Shown piece by piece: positions 9,791 through 19,271 of a DNA stretch of 64,000 bases. The number at the start of each line of letters is the position of its first letter. The stretch's first letter is position 1. The notes under the pieces are model-generated. The model saw only the letters and a program-made list of their open reading frames with translations. It was not told the origin of the DNA and made no database searches. Origin of the DNA: Clostridium thermosuccinogenes (GTDB lineage: Bacteria > Bacillota > Clostridia > Acetivibrionales > DSM-5807); NCBI RefSeq assembly GCF_002896855.1, contig NZ_CP021850.1:3249665-3313664 (forward strand), read 5' to 3'. A program made the position numbers and the translations under genes.

Positions 9791-10072
9791 CTAAAGCTGT
9801 TTTTTTTCTTTGCCCAGCCATTGATCAAATGCCTTAGATATTTTGGCCCTGAATTCTTCTTCCGGTAACCCACGGTCTACATAATACTCATATGCATAAT
9901 CTATGGTATTAGCAAAACGTTTCGCAAGTTCAGGATTTTCTTCCTCCATATACGGAAAATGCTCTATTACATATGCGCTGTAATCCAGATCAAAAAAACA
10001 GCTGTCTATCTCTCCATCTATAAAATCTTTAATAAACTCTATCATAAACTTTGTGTGTTTCCCCAATTTCAT
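9791..10072 (-). CDS. Small acidic protein carried inside the IS66 remnant
   Basis: 93 residues, acidic, soluble, no recognised domain, rich in FIDGEID- and EEENPELAKRF-type helical stretches. It lies between the IS66 terminus and the transposase fragment, and its start overlaps the transposase stop (ATGA at 10069-10072), so it is translationally coupled. This position points to an IS-encoded accessory or passenger gene and not a chromosomal neighbour. Similar shapes occur among immunity-type small proteins, but I cannot assign one. Confidence 0.6.
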   Translation of the reverse strand: MKLGKHTKFMIEFIKDFIDGEIDSCFFDLDYSAYVIEHFPYMEEENPELAKRFANTIDYAYEYYVDRGLPEEEFRAKISKAFDQWLGKEKKQL

Positions 10073-10800
10073 TCTTCTTCCTCCCAGGCATATTGTTCCG
10101 GTTCTTTCTTTGAAAACGGTGCATAAACTTCTTTTGGCAAAACTTCACTGCACGGTAATAACTCTTCAACTACCGATGCGTATCCAGGCTTCCCAAGATT
10201 CGGCATTTGAGTCAGTACCCACTTCACGTATTCATAAGGATTTAACCCATTTTCTATCGCGGTTATTACTATGCTGTAATAAACTGCACTGGCTCTTGCT
10301 CCGGCAGGAGTGTACAAGAATAACCAATTTTTTCTGCCAATCACAAATGGCTTTATGCTCCGTTCCGCACGATTGTTGCTGATTTCAAGCCGTCCATCGG
10401 TCAGGTATCTTTCTATGTATTTCCTTTGTGCGCAGGCGTAGTGCACCGCCTTGCCCAAAGTACTTCCGGGCAACACATTTAAGCCTTCTATCCAAGAGTA
10501 GAATTCTTCGAATAGAGGCTTCGATATCCGTTGTCTTCTTTCCAGGCGTTCATCAGTCTCAAGCAAAGCAAACTCCCTTTCATATCGGAACAGCCTGTCA
10601 CAATATTCCACGCCTTTTAATAAAAGTGAATCTTTTTTCTTTTCTTCCGGTAAGATCTTCAGCCCATCAAAGAACTTTCGGCGAAGATGCGCCAGACAGC
10701 CTACAATCATTATGTTTTCAGGTAGTTTATGATACCCTTCATACCCATCCGCATGTAAATACCCGCTGAACCTTTCAAGAAACTCTTTCGGCCGGGTGCG
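10069..10800 (-). pseudogene. IS66-family transposase, N-terminus missing
   Basis: The frame reads from about 10800 with PKEFLERFSGYLHADGYEGY, the start of the DDE_Tnp_IS66 core, and continues through LAHLRRKFFD, GRLEISNNRAERSIKPFVIGRKNWLF and the IS66 C-terminal domain. The N-terminal zinc-binding half is absent, replaced at about 10800 by sequence from another transposase. An internal ATG at 10710 could give 213 residues, but without the upstream half it is not expected to act. Confidence 0.82.
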
Positions 10801-10802
10801 CC

Positions 10803-11530
10803 TTCTATCGGGAAGGTTGAAAATTCTCTGACACTTGTTTTAATGCCTCCAGGGTAAATCACTCTATTGGATTTATTCTTCCAATGGTGTGATATCCTTT
10901 TCTTAAGGCATGGAGCATCACTTTACCCGATGTATACCAGGCATCCAACAACAAGTACGTTGTTTCTGTAACCGGTATAAATTCATCAATAAGCTGCATT
11001 GCAAGCTCTTGTTTATTCTTAAAATGCTTCTTTGCTTTATTGCCAAAGAACTGCTTTCTAAGATAGAGCCTGAAGTTTTGTGGCAGTGAGTATTCGGAAA
11101 TTTTATAATGAGAAGTAACTACGCAATGAGACCACATGGGTTTTCCGTCACTGTGTGAATGATGGAAATCAAGGCCCTCAATCTTTTTGGTAGACTTATC
11201 TTTTTTACTCAAAGAGTCGTCTATGATGAGAAAGCCTACAGTATCTTCATTCACGCTATTACAGACAACATTTAGAGAATGGTTAATTCTCTTGTGGTCC
11301 ACATAATCGTTACTCCATTTATACTCTCCGAGGAATCTTGAACCACAGCTTCTATCCCGGTTACAGGTATGCTTTGAATAGATCCTGGAAACATTTTTGC
11401 TTCCCTCGGTGGTAATAATGCCTGAGACCATAAGAACCATATGATTTTGTATGGCTTCAGAATTATGTAATTTTAGCATATTTATATAATTGATTATATT
11501 TTTGTTTTGTTCTATTATTATCTCAGGCAT
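10803..11530 (-). pseudogene. IS701/IS4-like DDE transposase, frameshifted and truncated
   Basis: The N-terminal part is intact for 223 codons (DDE_5-type; acidic motifs FLIIDDSLSKK and LLLDAWYTSG). Reading then shifts: after GRIN the original frame stops at 10859, while the next frame continues the family sequence as RVIYPGGIKTSVREFSTFP up to about 10803. Adding one A in the short run at 10872-10874 restores KSNRVIYPGG. The C-terminal third is lost at the junction with the IS66 remnant. Confidence 0.75.
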
Positions 11531-11654
11531 AAGATTGACCCCCGTGGAAACTGTTTGTTTCTGGACAATTCAAACTTTACCACACTAGGTCGACTTATGC
11601 TTTTGTTTTACCATTTTATTGGTAATACAATTATTTACTTTTCAATACCCAACA

Positions 11655-11860
11655 CTAATCAGTTATATTGTATTTTATAAGAATAAAATCTTTATGCTTG
11701 TCCTGCAAATCATCGAAAAAGCTTGTAAGCTTTTGACAAAAACTACAAGTTGGCGTATAAAAGTAAATAGCCTTCACTTGATTTTCACTAGCTGAAAGAG
11801 TAGAAAAATTTAACAGCAACATAAAAAAATTGCTATAAATACAAATATCGCTTTTTTCAT
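11655..11860 (-). pseudogene. Small secreted thioredoxin-like protein, frameshifted and short
   Basis: ATG 11860 follows GGAG and starts just after the ATPase stop (11862), so it is the last gene of the ABC operon. The first frame gives a signal-peptide start (MKKAIFVFIAIF) and stops early. One extra T in the 7-base run at 11823-11829 would join it to LLLNFSTLSASENQVKAIYFYTPTCSFCQKL, a thioredoxin-type strand with a CSFC active site, ending NITD at 11655. Even when repaired (about 68 residues) it lacks the C-terminal half of a thioredoxin fold, so it is probably also truncated. The gap 11531-11654 holds only AT-rich sequence. Confidence 0.62.
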
Positions 11861-11861
11861 A

Positions 11862-12539
11862 CTAATATGCTCCTGTATCTTTTACTATAATACCATCATT
11901 AAGAATAATTTTACGTTTTGCATAACTTGCAACTTTTTCGTCATGGGTTACAATCACAAGGGTTGTTCCTTTATTATTCAGACTCTGCAATAACTCTATT
12001 ATTTCAGTTCCGTTCTTGCTATCCAAATTTCCCGTAGGTTCATCCGCAAGTATAATCTCAGGGTTATTAGATAAAGCTCTTGCTATTGCAACACGCTGTT
12101 GTTGGCCACCTGATAACTGAGATGGATAATTCTTTACTTTATCAATCAAACCGACTTTTTCTAACATTTCCAGAACGATTTCTTTTCTTTGCTTTCTTGG
12201 CATCCCTGCATATCCTAACGGGACTTCCACATTTTCAAACACCGTCATTTCATTAATGAGGTTAAATGCTTGGAAGACAAAACCAATGCGTTTATTTCTA
12301 ATTAAAGCAAGCTGTTTGCTATTTAATTCTTTTATATTTATATCTTTAAACATGTATTCACCGGAATCGAAATCATCCATACAACCTATTATGTTGAGAA
12401 GTGTTGTTTTTCCACAACCAGAGCGTCCCATTATTGCCACAAACTCTGACTCTGCAATTTCTAAGCTAATGCCCTTTAGGGCCAACGTTTGAACACCATT
12501 ACCCTTATAGATCTTATGAACATTAATCAGTTGTATCAT
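11862..12539 (-). CDS. ABC transporter ATP-binding protein, MacB/LolD type
   Basis: 225 residues. Walker A GRSGCGKTT (38-46), Q-loop FVFQAFNL, signature LSGGQQQR (about 139-146), Walker B IILADEP (about 160-166), H-loop THD (about 195). This is the class that powers mechanotransmission transporters (MacB, LolCDE, BceAB) involved in peptide handling or resistance, not sugar import. It is in an operon with two FtsX-like permeases and small thioredoxin-like proteins. The gene is AT-rich like the rest of the island. Confidence 0.93.
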   Translation of the reverse strand: MIQLINVHKIYKGNGVQTLALKGISLEIAESEFVAIMGRSGCGKTTLLNIIGCMDDFDSGEYMFKDINIKELNSKQLALIRNKRIGFVFQAFNLINEMTVFENVEVPLGYAGMPRKQRKEIVLEMLEKVGLIDKVKNYPSQLSGGQQQRVAIARALSNNPEIILADEPTGNLDSKNGTEIIELLQSLNNKGTTLVIVTHDEKVASYAKRKIILNDGIIVKDTGAY

Positions 12540-12552
12540 TTATAGCTCCTTT

Positions 12553-13833
12553 CTATAAACTATGTAATATTTTTATTGGTGTAATATTCTTTATTTTTTT
12601 AATCGGCAAAATTGAAGAGATAATGCCAATCAGCATTGAAACACAAAACGAAAATAACAAGATTTTAAAATCAATAATTATTTCAAACTGACTAAAATGT
12701 ACTTTTGTTTTCAATAACAGAATACTAACAACAATTCCAATTAAACCTCCTTGAATAGTAACAAATGTCGACTCCATAATAATTTCGAGAAATATTTTTT
12801 CTATTGTTGCTCCTAATGTTAGGGATATTGCAATTTCCCTGGTCCTCTGGTTTATTATTATTAGAATAATACTGGTCAAACCAATACTTATAATGAGTAA
12901 AATAAATATGGATAATATCATTAATCCAAGCGAATATGCTTTATAAACATTCGTTTGTCTTAAATATTCTGATAACGTTGTATCAAAATTATAGTCATAT
13001 AAGTCCCCATACTTCTTATACAGGTAGCTAATTATACCTGCTCCTATATCTGAAGCAAAATCCGAATTTATGAATTTGAATGTAACAAACATATTTGCAA
13101 TAGTTGCAAGATCGGTTTTTTCTGAAAGGTATTTTATCGGTAGTATAACACACTCATCAAGATCTAAATTGCCAGATTCAACTGTGACATATAAAGTCAA
13201 ATGATTACTTGAATTTTCATATAAGTTATCCATTGGAGTAATCTCCAATACATCATCATTTAATAAAACAATCTGATTGGATGTCAGAACTTCCTTATAT
13301 AAACTTACAGAATCTTCAGGTAATTTACCGTTTATTAAAGTTTCAAGTGCTTTCTTCCCTATATAAACTTTGCTAGTACTGCTAAACTCATCAACTTTTT
13401 TGTTTGGATAATATATATTAAAAAAGCTATCAGTTACAAATAAGAAGCTTACTGTAGATATATCAGCTACACCTTTTGAAGATACAATAAAATTCATATT
13501 TTTTTTTACTATAATGGAAATATCTAAATTGCTTTTGTATTTCTCTTTAATCCAGTTATAATCATCAATAGAGAACGGTAACGGAAAGTTATTATCATCA
13601 CTTATACGTAAAGAATCGATGCTGGAATTTTGCTGTTGAAGGTAGATTTTGAGCTTAATCAAGCTATTCTCAGCTTTGCTTTTGAGGTTTTCATATTTAT
13701 GAGTTATGGAAGAACTAATAGTTAGAAATACAGTTAATAGCGATATGCCAATAAATACCTGCAGTGCTACTAGAGAATATTTCACTGCATTATTTCTAAT
13801 CTTTTTTATCACCTTTACTAACAAATAGAACAT
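12553..13833 (-). CDS. MacB/FtsX-type ABC permease (permease B)
   Basis: 426 residues with the MacB architecture: one N-terminal membrane helix (about 20-42), a large extracellular domain (about 45-300) and three C-terminal helices (about 305-330, 355-375, 390-412) with the FtsX segment TREIAISLTLGAT. It ends 13 bp before the ATPase gene and starts 10 bp after permease A. Predicted partner of the ATPase in export of, or protection from, the six-cysteine peptide encoded upstream; that link is inference from position. Confidence 0.88.
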   Translation of the reverse strand: MFYLLVKVIKKIRNNAVKYSLVALQVFIGISLLTVFLTISSSITHKYENLKSKAENSLIKLKIYLQQQNSSIDSLRISDDNNFPLPFSIDDYNWIKEKYKSNLDISIIVKKNMNFIVSSKGVADISTVSFLFVTDSFFNIYYPNKKVDEFSSTSKVYIGKKALETLINGKLPEDSVSLYKEVLTSNQIVLLNDDVLEITPMDNLYENSSNHLTLYVTVESGNLDLDECVILPIKYLSEKTDLATIANMFVTFKFINSDFASDIGAGIISYLYKKYGDLYDYNFDTTLSEYLRQTNVYKAYSLGLMILSIFILLIISIGLTSIILIIINQRTREIAISLTLGATIEKIFLEIIMESTFVTIQGGLIGIVVSILLLKTKVHFSQFEIIIDFKILLFSFCVSMLIGIISSILPIKKIKNITPIKILHSL

Positions 13834-13843
13834 AAAGACCCCT

Positions 13844-14447
13844 CTACCTGTATATTTCCATAATACTGAGTTTTGTAATTTTTCTTAACATCAAAAAGCT
13901 TATCAGTAAAGAGAAAATAATGCATATAAATACACATATTATGTATATGTTAATGCTTATAGAAAAAAAGCTGAAAATGTAATTATTTATTATGTAAATT
14001 ACTATTAAAGTAGCTAATGTAACTATTATAGAAGATAATAAAGATAATATGATCAGCTCAAAAAAGTTTTGCATAAATATATCCTTTTGGGAAGCTCCAA
14101 GAGCAAGCTTAATACCGTAGCTTTTTCTATCTTCATTGACCTTATTGAATATAATATTTATTATGTTCAATAAGGCATAAAGTAAAACGACCCCCGTAAT
14201 TGCAAACAATACAGTAGTAAATGCATGCTCCCTATTAATGTCATCCTTATGTTTATCTTTATATAACTTTATATCAGCAGTAAATTTGAACTTATCTGAA
14301 ATAAAGTCTTTAAGTAAAACTGCCTGTTTTTCAAGTTCATATTTATCTTTAAATTTAATATAATATGTAAGGTCATGATTTTTAAGGTGTAATTTATCTA
14401 AACAGTTCATAGGAATTATAATTGAATCTAAGTTATAGTCTTATGTA
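13844..14447 (-). pseudogene. MacB-type ABC permease A, C-terminal fragment
   Basis: The frame is open from just inside the IS256 right-hand flank (YNLDSIIIPM, the end of a MacB extracellular domain) through FtsX helices with SYGIKLALGAS to the stop at 13844. An ATG at 14410 could initiate 188 residues, but the first helix and most of the extracellular domain are on the far side of the IS256 element. A stop codon lies 12 bp from the IS edge. Function as a transporter half is unlikely. Confidence 0.8.
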
Positions 14448-14565
14448 GTGGTGTAAAATCGGCAGCGTAATTCCGGTGGTAAATATTGTCCTTTGACAAA
14501 CGAGCCACGATATGGCATCTACTTTATTAGGTCTCACAAATCAATAAGGTAGAGGAGGTCATATC

Positions 14566-15795
14566 GTGGCTACAAAAGATATAATGCCATTAATCGAAGA
14601 AATTTTCAAGGTTTATGGAGATGTAAAAAATGGAGATTTTATGCGTGAGACCATGGCATTCATCCTACAAAAGCTGATGGAGGCTGAAGTAACGGCAAAA
14701 ATCGGCGCTCAAAAGTATGAGCGTACCGATGAACGGAACAACCATCGCAACGGTACCCGTACCAGACCCTACGAGACCCGTCTGGGAACAATTGAACTAA
14801 AAATACCGAAGCTGCGTGAGGGAAGCTATTTCCCAAGTTTCTTGGAGCCTCGCCGCATGTGGGAAAAAGCACTGGTCAATGTAATTCAAGAGGCCTATGT
14901 CCATGGGGTCAGCACTCGCAAGGTGGATGAACTGGTTCAAGCGCTTGGGATGGAAGGGATTGATAAGAGCGCCGTATCCCGTATCAGTCAGGAGCTGGAC
15001 GAACATGTCCAAGGGTTTGTTCACCGCCCTTTGACATTACAATACCCATATTTACGGCTAGATGCAACCTTTCCAAAGGTCCGTGAAGGCGGGCATGTAG
15101 AAAACATGGCACTGGTGGTTGCAGTAGGTGTGAATGAAAATGGGGAACGAGAAATACTGGGCTTTGATATAGGTATGGCAGAGAGTGGTCCTTTTTGGAC
15201 AGACTTTTTACGCCGTTTGGTAAGCCGAGGCCTAAGAGGAGTGAAACTGGTCATCAGTGACGCCCATGAAGGCCTGAAAGGGGCAATAAACGAAGTATTA
15301 AGCGGTTGTGCATGGCAGCGGTGTCGGGTGCATTTTATGCGTAATGTATTATGCCAGGTACCTCGCAAACAACAAGGAATGGTATCGGCCATTGTTAGGA
15401 CTATTTTTGCTGCACCTGATCAGAAGGCTGCAAAAGAACAACTATACACGGTTGTTTCCCAGTTGAAGGACCGATTCCCCAAGGCAATGGAAATCCTGGA
15501 GAATGGGTGCGAGAATGTGCTGCAGTACATGGCCTTTCCATCGGAGCATTGGGCACAGATCCATTCGACAAACCCGTTGGAACGGTTAAACAGAGAGATA
15601 CGGCGAAGGACAGATGTTGTGAGCATATTTCCAAACCGCCCGTCGGTACTACGACTGGTAGGGACATTACTCATTGAGCAGCATGAGGAGTGGCAGATTG
15701 GCCGTAGATATTTCAGCAAGGAATCAATGAACAAGGTAGTAAATCCAGCGCTTGCTCCCTATACTCTGTCGTCGACATCACTGCTGCACAAATAA
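14566..15795 (+). CDS. IS256-family transposase
   Basis: 409 residues, full length. Mutator-type DDE transposase: first Asp in YLRLDATFPKV (about 168), second in LVISDAHEGL (about 232), Glu in STNPLERLNREI (about 343); also the CRVHFMRN motif. ATG 14566 follows AGGAGG. No internal damage, so this copy may be active. Codon use and base composition are richer in G+C than the surrounding AT-rich island, as expected for an insertion. Confidence 0.96.
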   Translation: MATKDIMPLIEEIFKVYGDVKNGDFMRETMAFILQKLMEAEVTAKIGAQKYERTDERNNHRNGTRTRPYETRLGTIELKIPKLREGSYFPSFLEPRRMWEKALVNVIQEAYVHGVSTRKVDELVQALGMEGIDKSAVSRISQELDEHVQGFVHRPLTLQYPYLRLDATFPKVREGGHVENMALVVAVGVNENGEREILGFDIGMAESGPFWTDFLRRLVSRGLRGVKLVISDAHEGLKGAINEVLSGCAWQRCRVHFMRNVLCQVPRKQQGMVSAIVRTIFAAPDQKAAKEQLYTVVSQLKDRFPKAMEILENGCENVLQYMAFPSEHWAQIHSTNPLERLNREIRRRTDVVSIFPNRPSVLRLVGTLLIEQHEEWQIGRRYFSKESMNKVVNPALAPYTLSSTSLLHK

Positions 15796-15935
15796 AATGC
15801 TTGCTTTTTTAGCTGATTCCTGAGGTGGTTTTCCTATACGGACTTCCGCATAGGCAGCGTCCGCCATGCTATAATGGAAAATTACGGGGGATGTGGTAAA
15901 CTTAAGCTTGCTTCTTCCCTTCATCCCTCGGCACT

Positions 15936-16001
15936 AAAAACAGGGCATGGCGGAATGTGGTTGTCAAGGAAAAGCCTGTTTTTGGCCCTTGACAACCACA
16001 T
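15936..16001. other. Interleaved inverted repeats (candidate pseudoknot) inside IS256 3' end
   Basis: Two perfect pairings overlap. AAAAACAGG (15936-15944) pairs with CCTGTTTTT (15975-15983), and a 15-bp arm (15955-15969, begins ATGTGGTTG) pairs with 15987-16001. The order arm1-arm2-arm1'-arm2' is that of an H-type pseudoknot. The stronger 15-bp hairpin alone may block read-through transcription across the element. Confidence 0.6.
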
Positions 16002-16036
16002 TAGCGATAATATCAGAGACCAAAGTAGATGCTAAT

Positions 16037-16615
16037 TTACACCACTTGACAAGACGCTATCGAATCTAAAAAATTTATATTATCAGTTACTCCAATGATT
16101 TCAAATTCATTACCAAGTATATTTATCTTATTTCCTAAGCTATTTTTAGCGAAATATTTTTTGGCGAAGTTCTTACCGATAATACATACAAAATCAGAGC
16201 TTAAACCATCCGTATCAAGCCATTTCCCACCACATAAAGCCATTTGTGATAATTCTCTGTAATTTGAATCTAGAGCTACAACATTAGAACGAGTATAATC
16301 TCCTTCTAAAATTATTGTTGCTTGAAAGTAATTATATCTTGATATTGTATCAATACCGGTGTTTTCAATCATTATCTTTTTAATATCTGCTTCTGACAAA
16401 CTCCCATTTTTAATAGTTACTAGAATAACTTTATCAAAATCTTTAATGACAGAGCTATTTAAAAACTCTATAATGGCACTACCAAAAGCAAGAACTAGGA
16501 CAGGAAAAAGCAATCCAAGAACCAAAGATAATATGATTGATAAGCTAACAAATTTTTTTCTTTTTAAATTGCCATATGCAGTTTTGAAATTAAAAAGTAT
16601 TCTATCTACAGTCAT
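16037..16615 (-). pseudogene. MacB-type ABC permease A, N-terminal fragment
   Basis: 192 codons: the first membrane helix (about 24-48, SIILSLVLGLLFPVLVLAFG) and most of a MacB extracellular domain, ending at NFLDSIAS where the IS256 edge is met; the last codons are IS sequence. It starts 8 bp after the NHL gene, so it belongs to the same operon. The lost second half is only partly matched by the fragment at 13844-14447. Confidence 0.82.
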
Positions 16616-16623
16616 ATTTTCTC

Positions 16624-17634
16624 CTAGTCATTTTTTGAAAGTTTATATATTACATTTTTAAAAGTATCTAGAACATATAAATCATTTTTGCTGTCCTTAA
16701 CAATGTAAGTAATTCCTTGCTGTTCTTTAAAATCACCTTTGTATACCGTACCAATATAGTTTGCTTGCAAATCAAATCTATCAACAGTTATAAAAGCTCC
16801 ACTTACAAGGTACATATTATCATTATCTATAACAATACCTTTAGGCACATATTTATAAGGCAACTCATAAACTTTTTTAATTTCTTTATCTATAATATGC
16901 AATAATTCATTTTTGCCACTCCTTACCCCCTCATATTTTCCACTGTTATAATACTCACCTCCAGAGACAAAATAAACAATATCGTTTTCTATTGCAAGAT
17001 GCCCTAAAAGTCCCTCTCCTATTTTTTTTACCTTATTATCATCAGAAGAAATAATGTAAATGCTTCCTAATTTCCTATCATAAGTTTCAACCGAAAAATA
17101 TATGTTTTTTGAACTATCTACAACAAGATCCATCAAATTAACACTTTTTCCATCAAACACATTTATAGCAATTTGTTTTATAAACTTAAAACTTTTATCA
17201 AAAACTTGTATTCTGGAATTTCCTGAATCTAAAACATAGACATAGCCTTCATTATCAACAGTAATTCCTGTAGGATTTACAAATTCACCTGCTCCATTTC
17301 CCATTTTACCAATCTCTTTTTTCATTTTGCCGTTTACATCGATTAAAACTAGTCTGTTATTTGATGTATCCGCAATTAATAAATCTTCGTCTATTAATGC
17401 AATCCCTTGAGGTTGTTTTAATCCCAAGCCTTCACCAATCTTTGCAGATAACCGATATTCATCAGCAATAATGTTTAATTTTAAATCCGGTGCTCTGTCT
17501 ATATCATTTTGCGAAACAGAGTTACCTTTAAAAATACTTTCAGCACCTATAAAATTGTTGTATAAAAAGAAAGCAATTACTAAAATAATAATGACCATGA
17601 AGCTCAAAAAAAATGATAATTTAGCTTTTTTCAC
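16624..17634 (-). CDS. Membrane-anchored NHL-repeat (six-bladed beta-propeller) protein
   Basis: Starts at GTG 17634 (AAGGA with 9-nt spacing; a TTG at 17643 touches the Shine-Dalgarno). About 336 residues: hydrophobic anchor at residues 8-28, then an extracytoplasmic propeller of NHL-like blades (QPQGIALIDEDLLIADTSNNRLVLID, about residues 77-100, split over blade repeats; NPTGITVDNEGYVYVLDSGN around 120). It is followed within 8 bp by the permease A fragment. NHL proteins act as binding or peptidase-like scaffolds; here it may bind the six-cysteine peptide. No catalytic motif is recognised. Confidence 0.85.
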   Translation of the reverse strand: MKKAKLSFFLSFMVIIILVIAFFLYNNFIGAESIFKGNSVSQNDIDRAPDLKLNIIADEYRLSAKIGEGLGLKQPQGIALIDEDLLIADTSNNRLVLIDVNGKMKKEIGKMGNGAGEFVNPTGITVDNEGYVYVLDSGNSRIQVFDKSFKFIKQIAINVFDGKSVNLMDLVVDSSKNIYFSVETYDRKLGSIYIISSDDNKVKKIGEGLLGHLAIENDIVYFVSGGEYYNSGKYEGVRSGKNELLHIIDKEIKKVYELPYKYVPKGIVIDNDNMYLVSGAFITVDRFDLQANYIGTVYKGDFKEQQGITYIVKDSKNDLYVLDTFKNVIYKLSKND

Positions 17635-17678
17635 ATTTATCAATCCTTCACAGTATATTTTACTTGGTTCTCATGTGT

Positions 17679-19175
17679 GTAAAGTTAAGCCAACATTTGT
17701 AAAACTATCTCAGGTATATTATGTTCCATGAGTACCTGTTGGGTAGTTTTTCTTTTGCGTTTTTCGTCTAGGCTTCGCCCAATTACATCAACAAAAGCGT
17801 CATACAGCTTTATTGCATTTCCCCGGACGTTATGAAGGCTTGTCAGCAATATCTCGGATTTCTCCCGAAGATTTTTAAAAAACTTCAGCATGCTCAAGAG
17901 CCTTCGCTGCTCTCGAAACATCACCGCAAATACTGTTGAAAACACGGCTGTCATTAATGCAATAACGATCAGTTTGCCATATATCAAGCATTCAAAATAT
18001 TTCTCTCCTACATTTTCCACTTTATCAATATCAAAATGACACTTCCATCTCTTAGACACCAACTCCACCTGGCATCTTAGCCTGTATAGTTCGCAGATTA
18101 TTTTCAAAGCCAGCATATCTTCCGGTATGTTGCTTATAAATATATTCCATGCCAAAAGTTCAGTTTCAGCAGCTAGCAGCTGTCAGAGTCTTATTGGAAG
18201 ACTGTGCTTTCTTGTTAGCTTTCCTCCTACACTCATTTAACTACTTCCTCTGGCAGCCTTATTGCTACAATTCTTACCTTCATCCTGTTCTTCCGGTTGC
18301 CTCCGATGTATATCTCACGATCCAACGTGCCTCCGGACTTTTTGAGCATTTCGATTATGTCAAGCTTTGTATAACGTCCTTTCTTCTTCATCCAGTCTAC
18401 ATAAAGTTTTGAATTGGTCTTAACCCAGCTTAGAAAGAATGCTCCTTTTTATGCAATTTCTCTAAAAGCTATTGCATTAAAGTATCCCAGGTCAATTAGT
18501 ATCAAATCCATGAGAGAAAGGTTTTTGGCAATATCAGCTGTATAATTGCTGTCATTCCCAGTTGCAGTGCATAATTCAATACTTCTAAACTTTCTTTCCA
18601 TAAGGCTGAACATCAATTGTATTTTTACTGCAGCTTTTGCATTTATACCTCCAAGCCCTTTAAATATAGTCTGAAGCTTGTCAGGAAGCGATAACAATGT
18701 ACTATCACATATATAGACATGCTTGACCTGCTTCAAAACCTCAACTGTTTCAGTTGTTACAGAATGCTTTGCTGCATAGGCTACCACCCAGGGCAGCATT
18801 TCCTTTAACAAGACAGAGCCTGTTTTAAGCCTTTGGAACAATGCCTGCTTTGAAAGTTTCAGGCCATGCTAAATTTCACAATATTTTGAGGCAAGCGTAT
18901 CTAATGTTATTTCATGAAGGCTCCAAGCTCCTACTTTAAATACTTTAAAAAATGTATTTGCTGTAAGCCCCCTTTCCCGCAGGGCAAAGCCCACTTCTTT
19001 AAGAACTTCCTCTATTTGCCAGGATGTAAACAACTTGATTATCTTTAATATTACAACTATACTGAGATTAGGATTTTTGATTTTGGAACCTCACAGTTTT
19101 TATTTTGAGCGTTTCATATTTTTTACCTATTCTCAATGGTGCTTTTGCCTTTTACATTTAATGGCTTAACTTTAC
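17679..19175 (-). mobile_element. Degenerate IS4-family element
   Basis: Bounded by a perfect 14-bp inverted repeat (GTAAAGTTAAGCCA at 17679-17692 and its complement at 19162-19175). The interior is one decayed transposase gene. Inserted between the six-cysteine peptide gene and the NHL gene of the island. Confidence 0.78.
17685..19060 (-). pseudogene. IS4-family transposase, several stops and frameshifts
   Basis: Pieces of one transposase on the minus strand: LSKQALFQRLKTGSVLLKE near the N-terminus, VKHVYICDSTLLSLP (first Asp), FRSIELCTATGNDSNY, MDLILIDLGYFN (second Asp), and after damage WNIFISNIPEDML with YRLRCQVELVSKRWKC at the C-terminus. An in-frame TAG lies at 18871-18869, another stop follows GYFNAIAFREIA, and frame changes lie between 18156 and 18448. 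Non-functional. Confidence 0.82.
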
Positions 19176-19271
19176 GCCTATGACTTGTTTCTTATACAAT
19201 GTCATATTTTTTATAGAGGAATGTTTAACAATTCGTTAAATGCATATTGTCTAATAGATGGAACTTATCTT

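Larger units (their letters stand above)
9762..10800 (-). mobile_element. IS66-family remnant
   Basis: The outer end at 9762 (GTAAGCGTC) has the sequence typical of IS66-family termini. It encloses a 93-codon accessory gene and the C-terminal two-thirds of an IS66 transposase. The other end is missing: at about 10795-10805 the sequence switches abruptly into another, truncated transposase gene. Not mobile by itself. Confidence 0.72.
14448..16045 (+). mobile_element. IS256-family (Mutator-type) insertion sequence, about 1.6 kb
   Basis: The ends share the inverted repeat GTGGTGTAAA (14448-14457 and, reversed, 16036-16045). It encloses one intact transposase gene and a structured 3' segment. 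The 8-bp flanks CTTATGTA (left) and TTGACAAG (right) do not match, so the usual target duplication is missing. It separates two fragments of a MacB-type permease. Confidence 0.88.

Noticed and set aside
11862-13833. Sugar importer
   Set aside because: ATPase and permeases are of MacB/FtsX type with large extracellular domains, not the EAA-loop import type.
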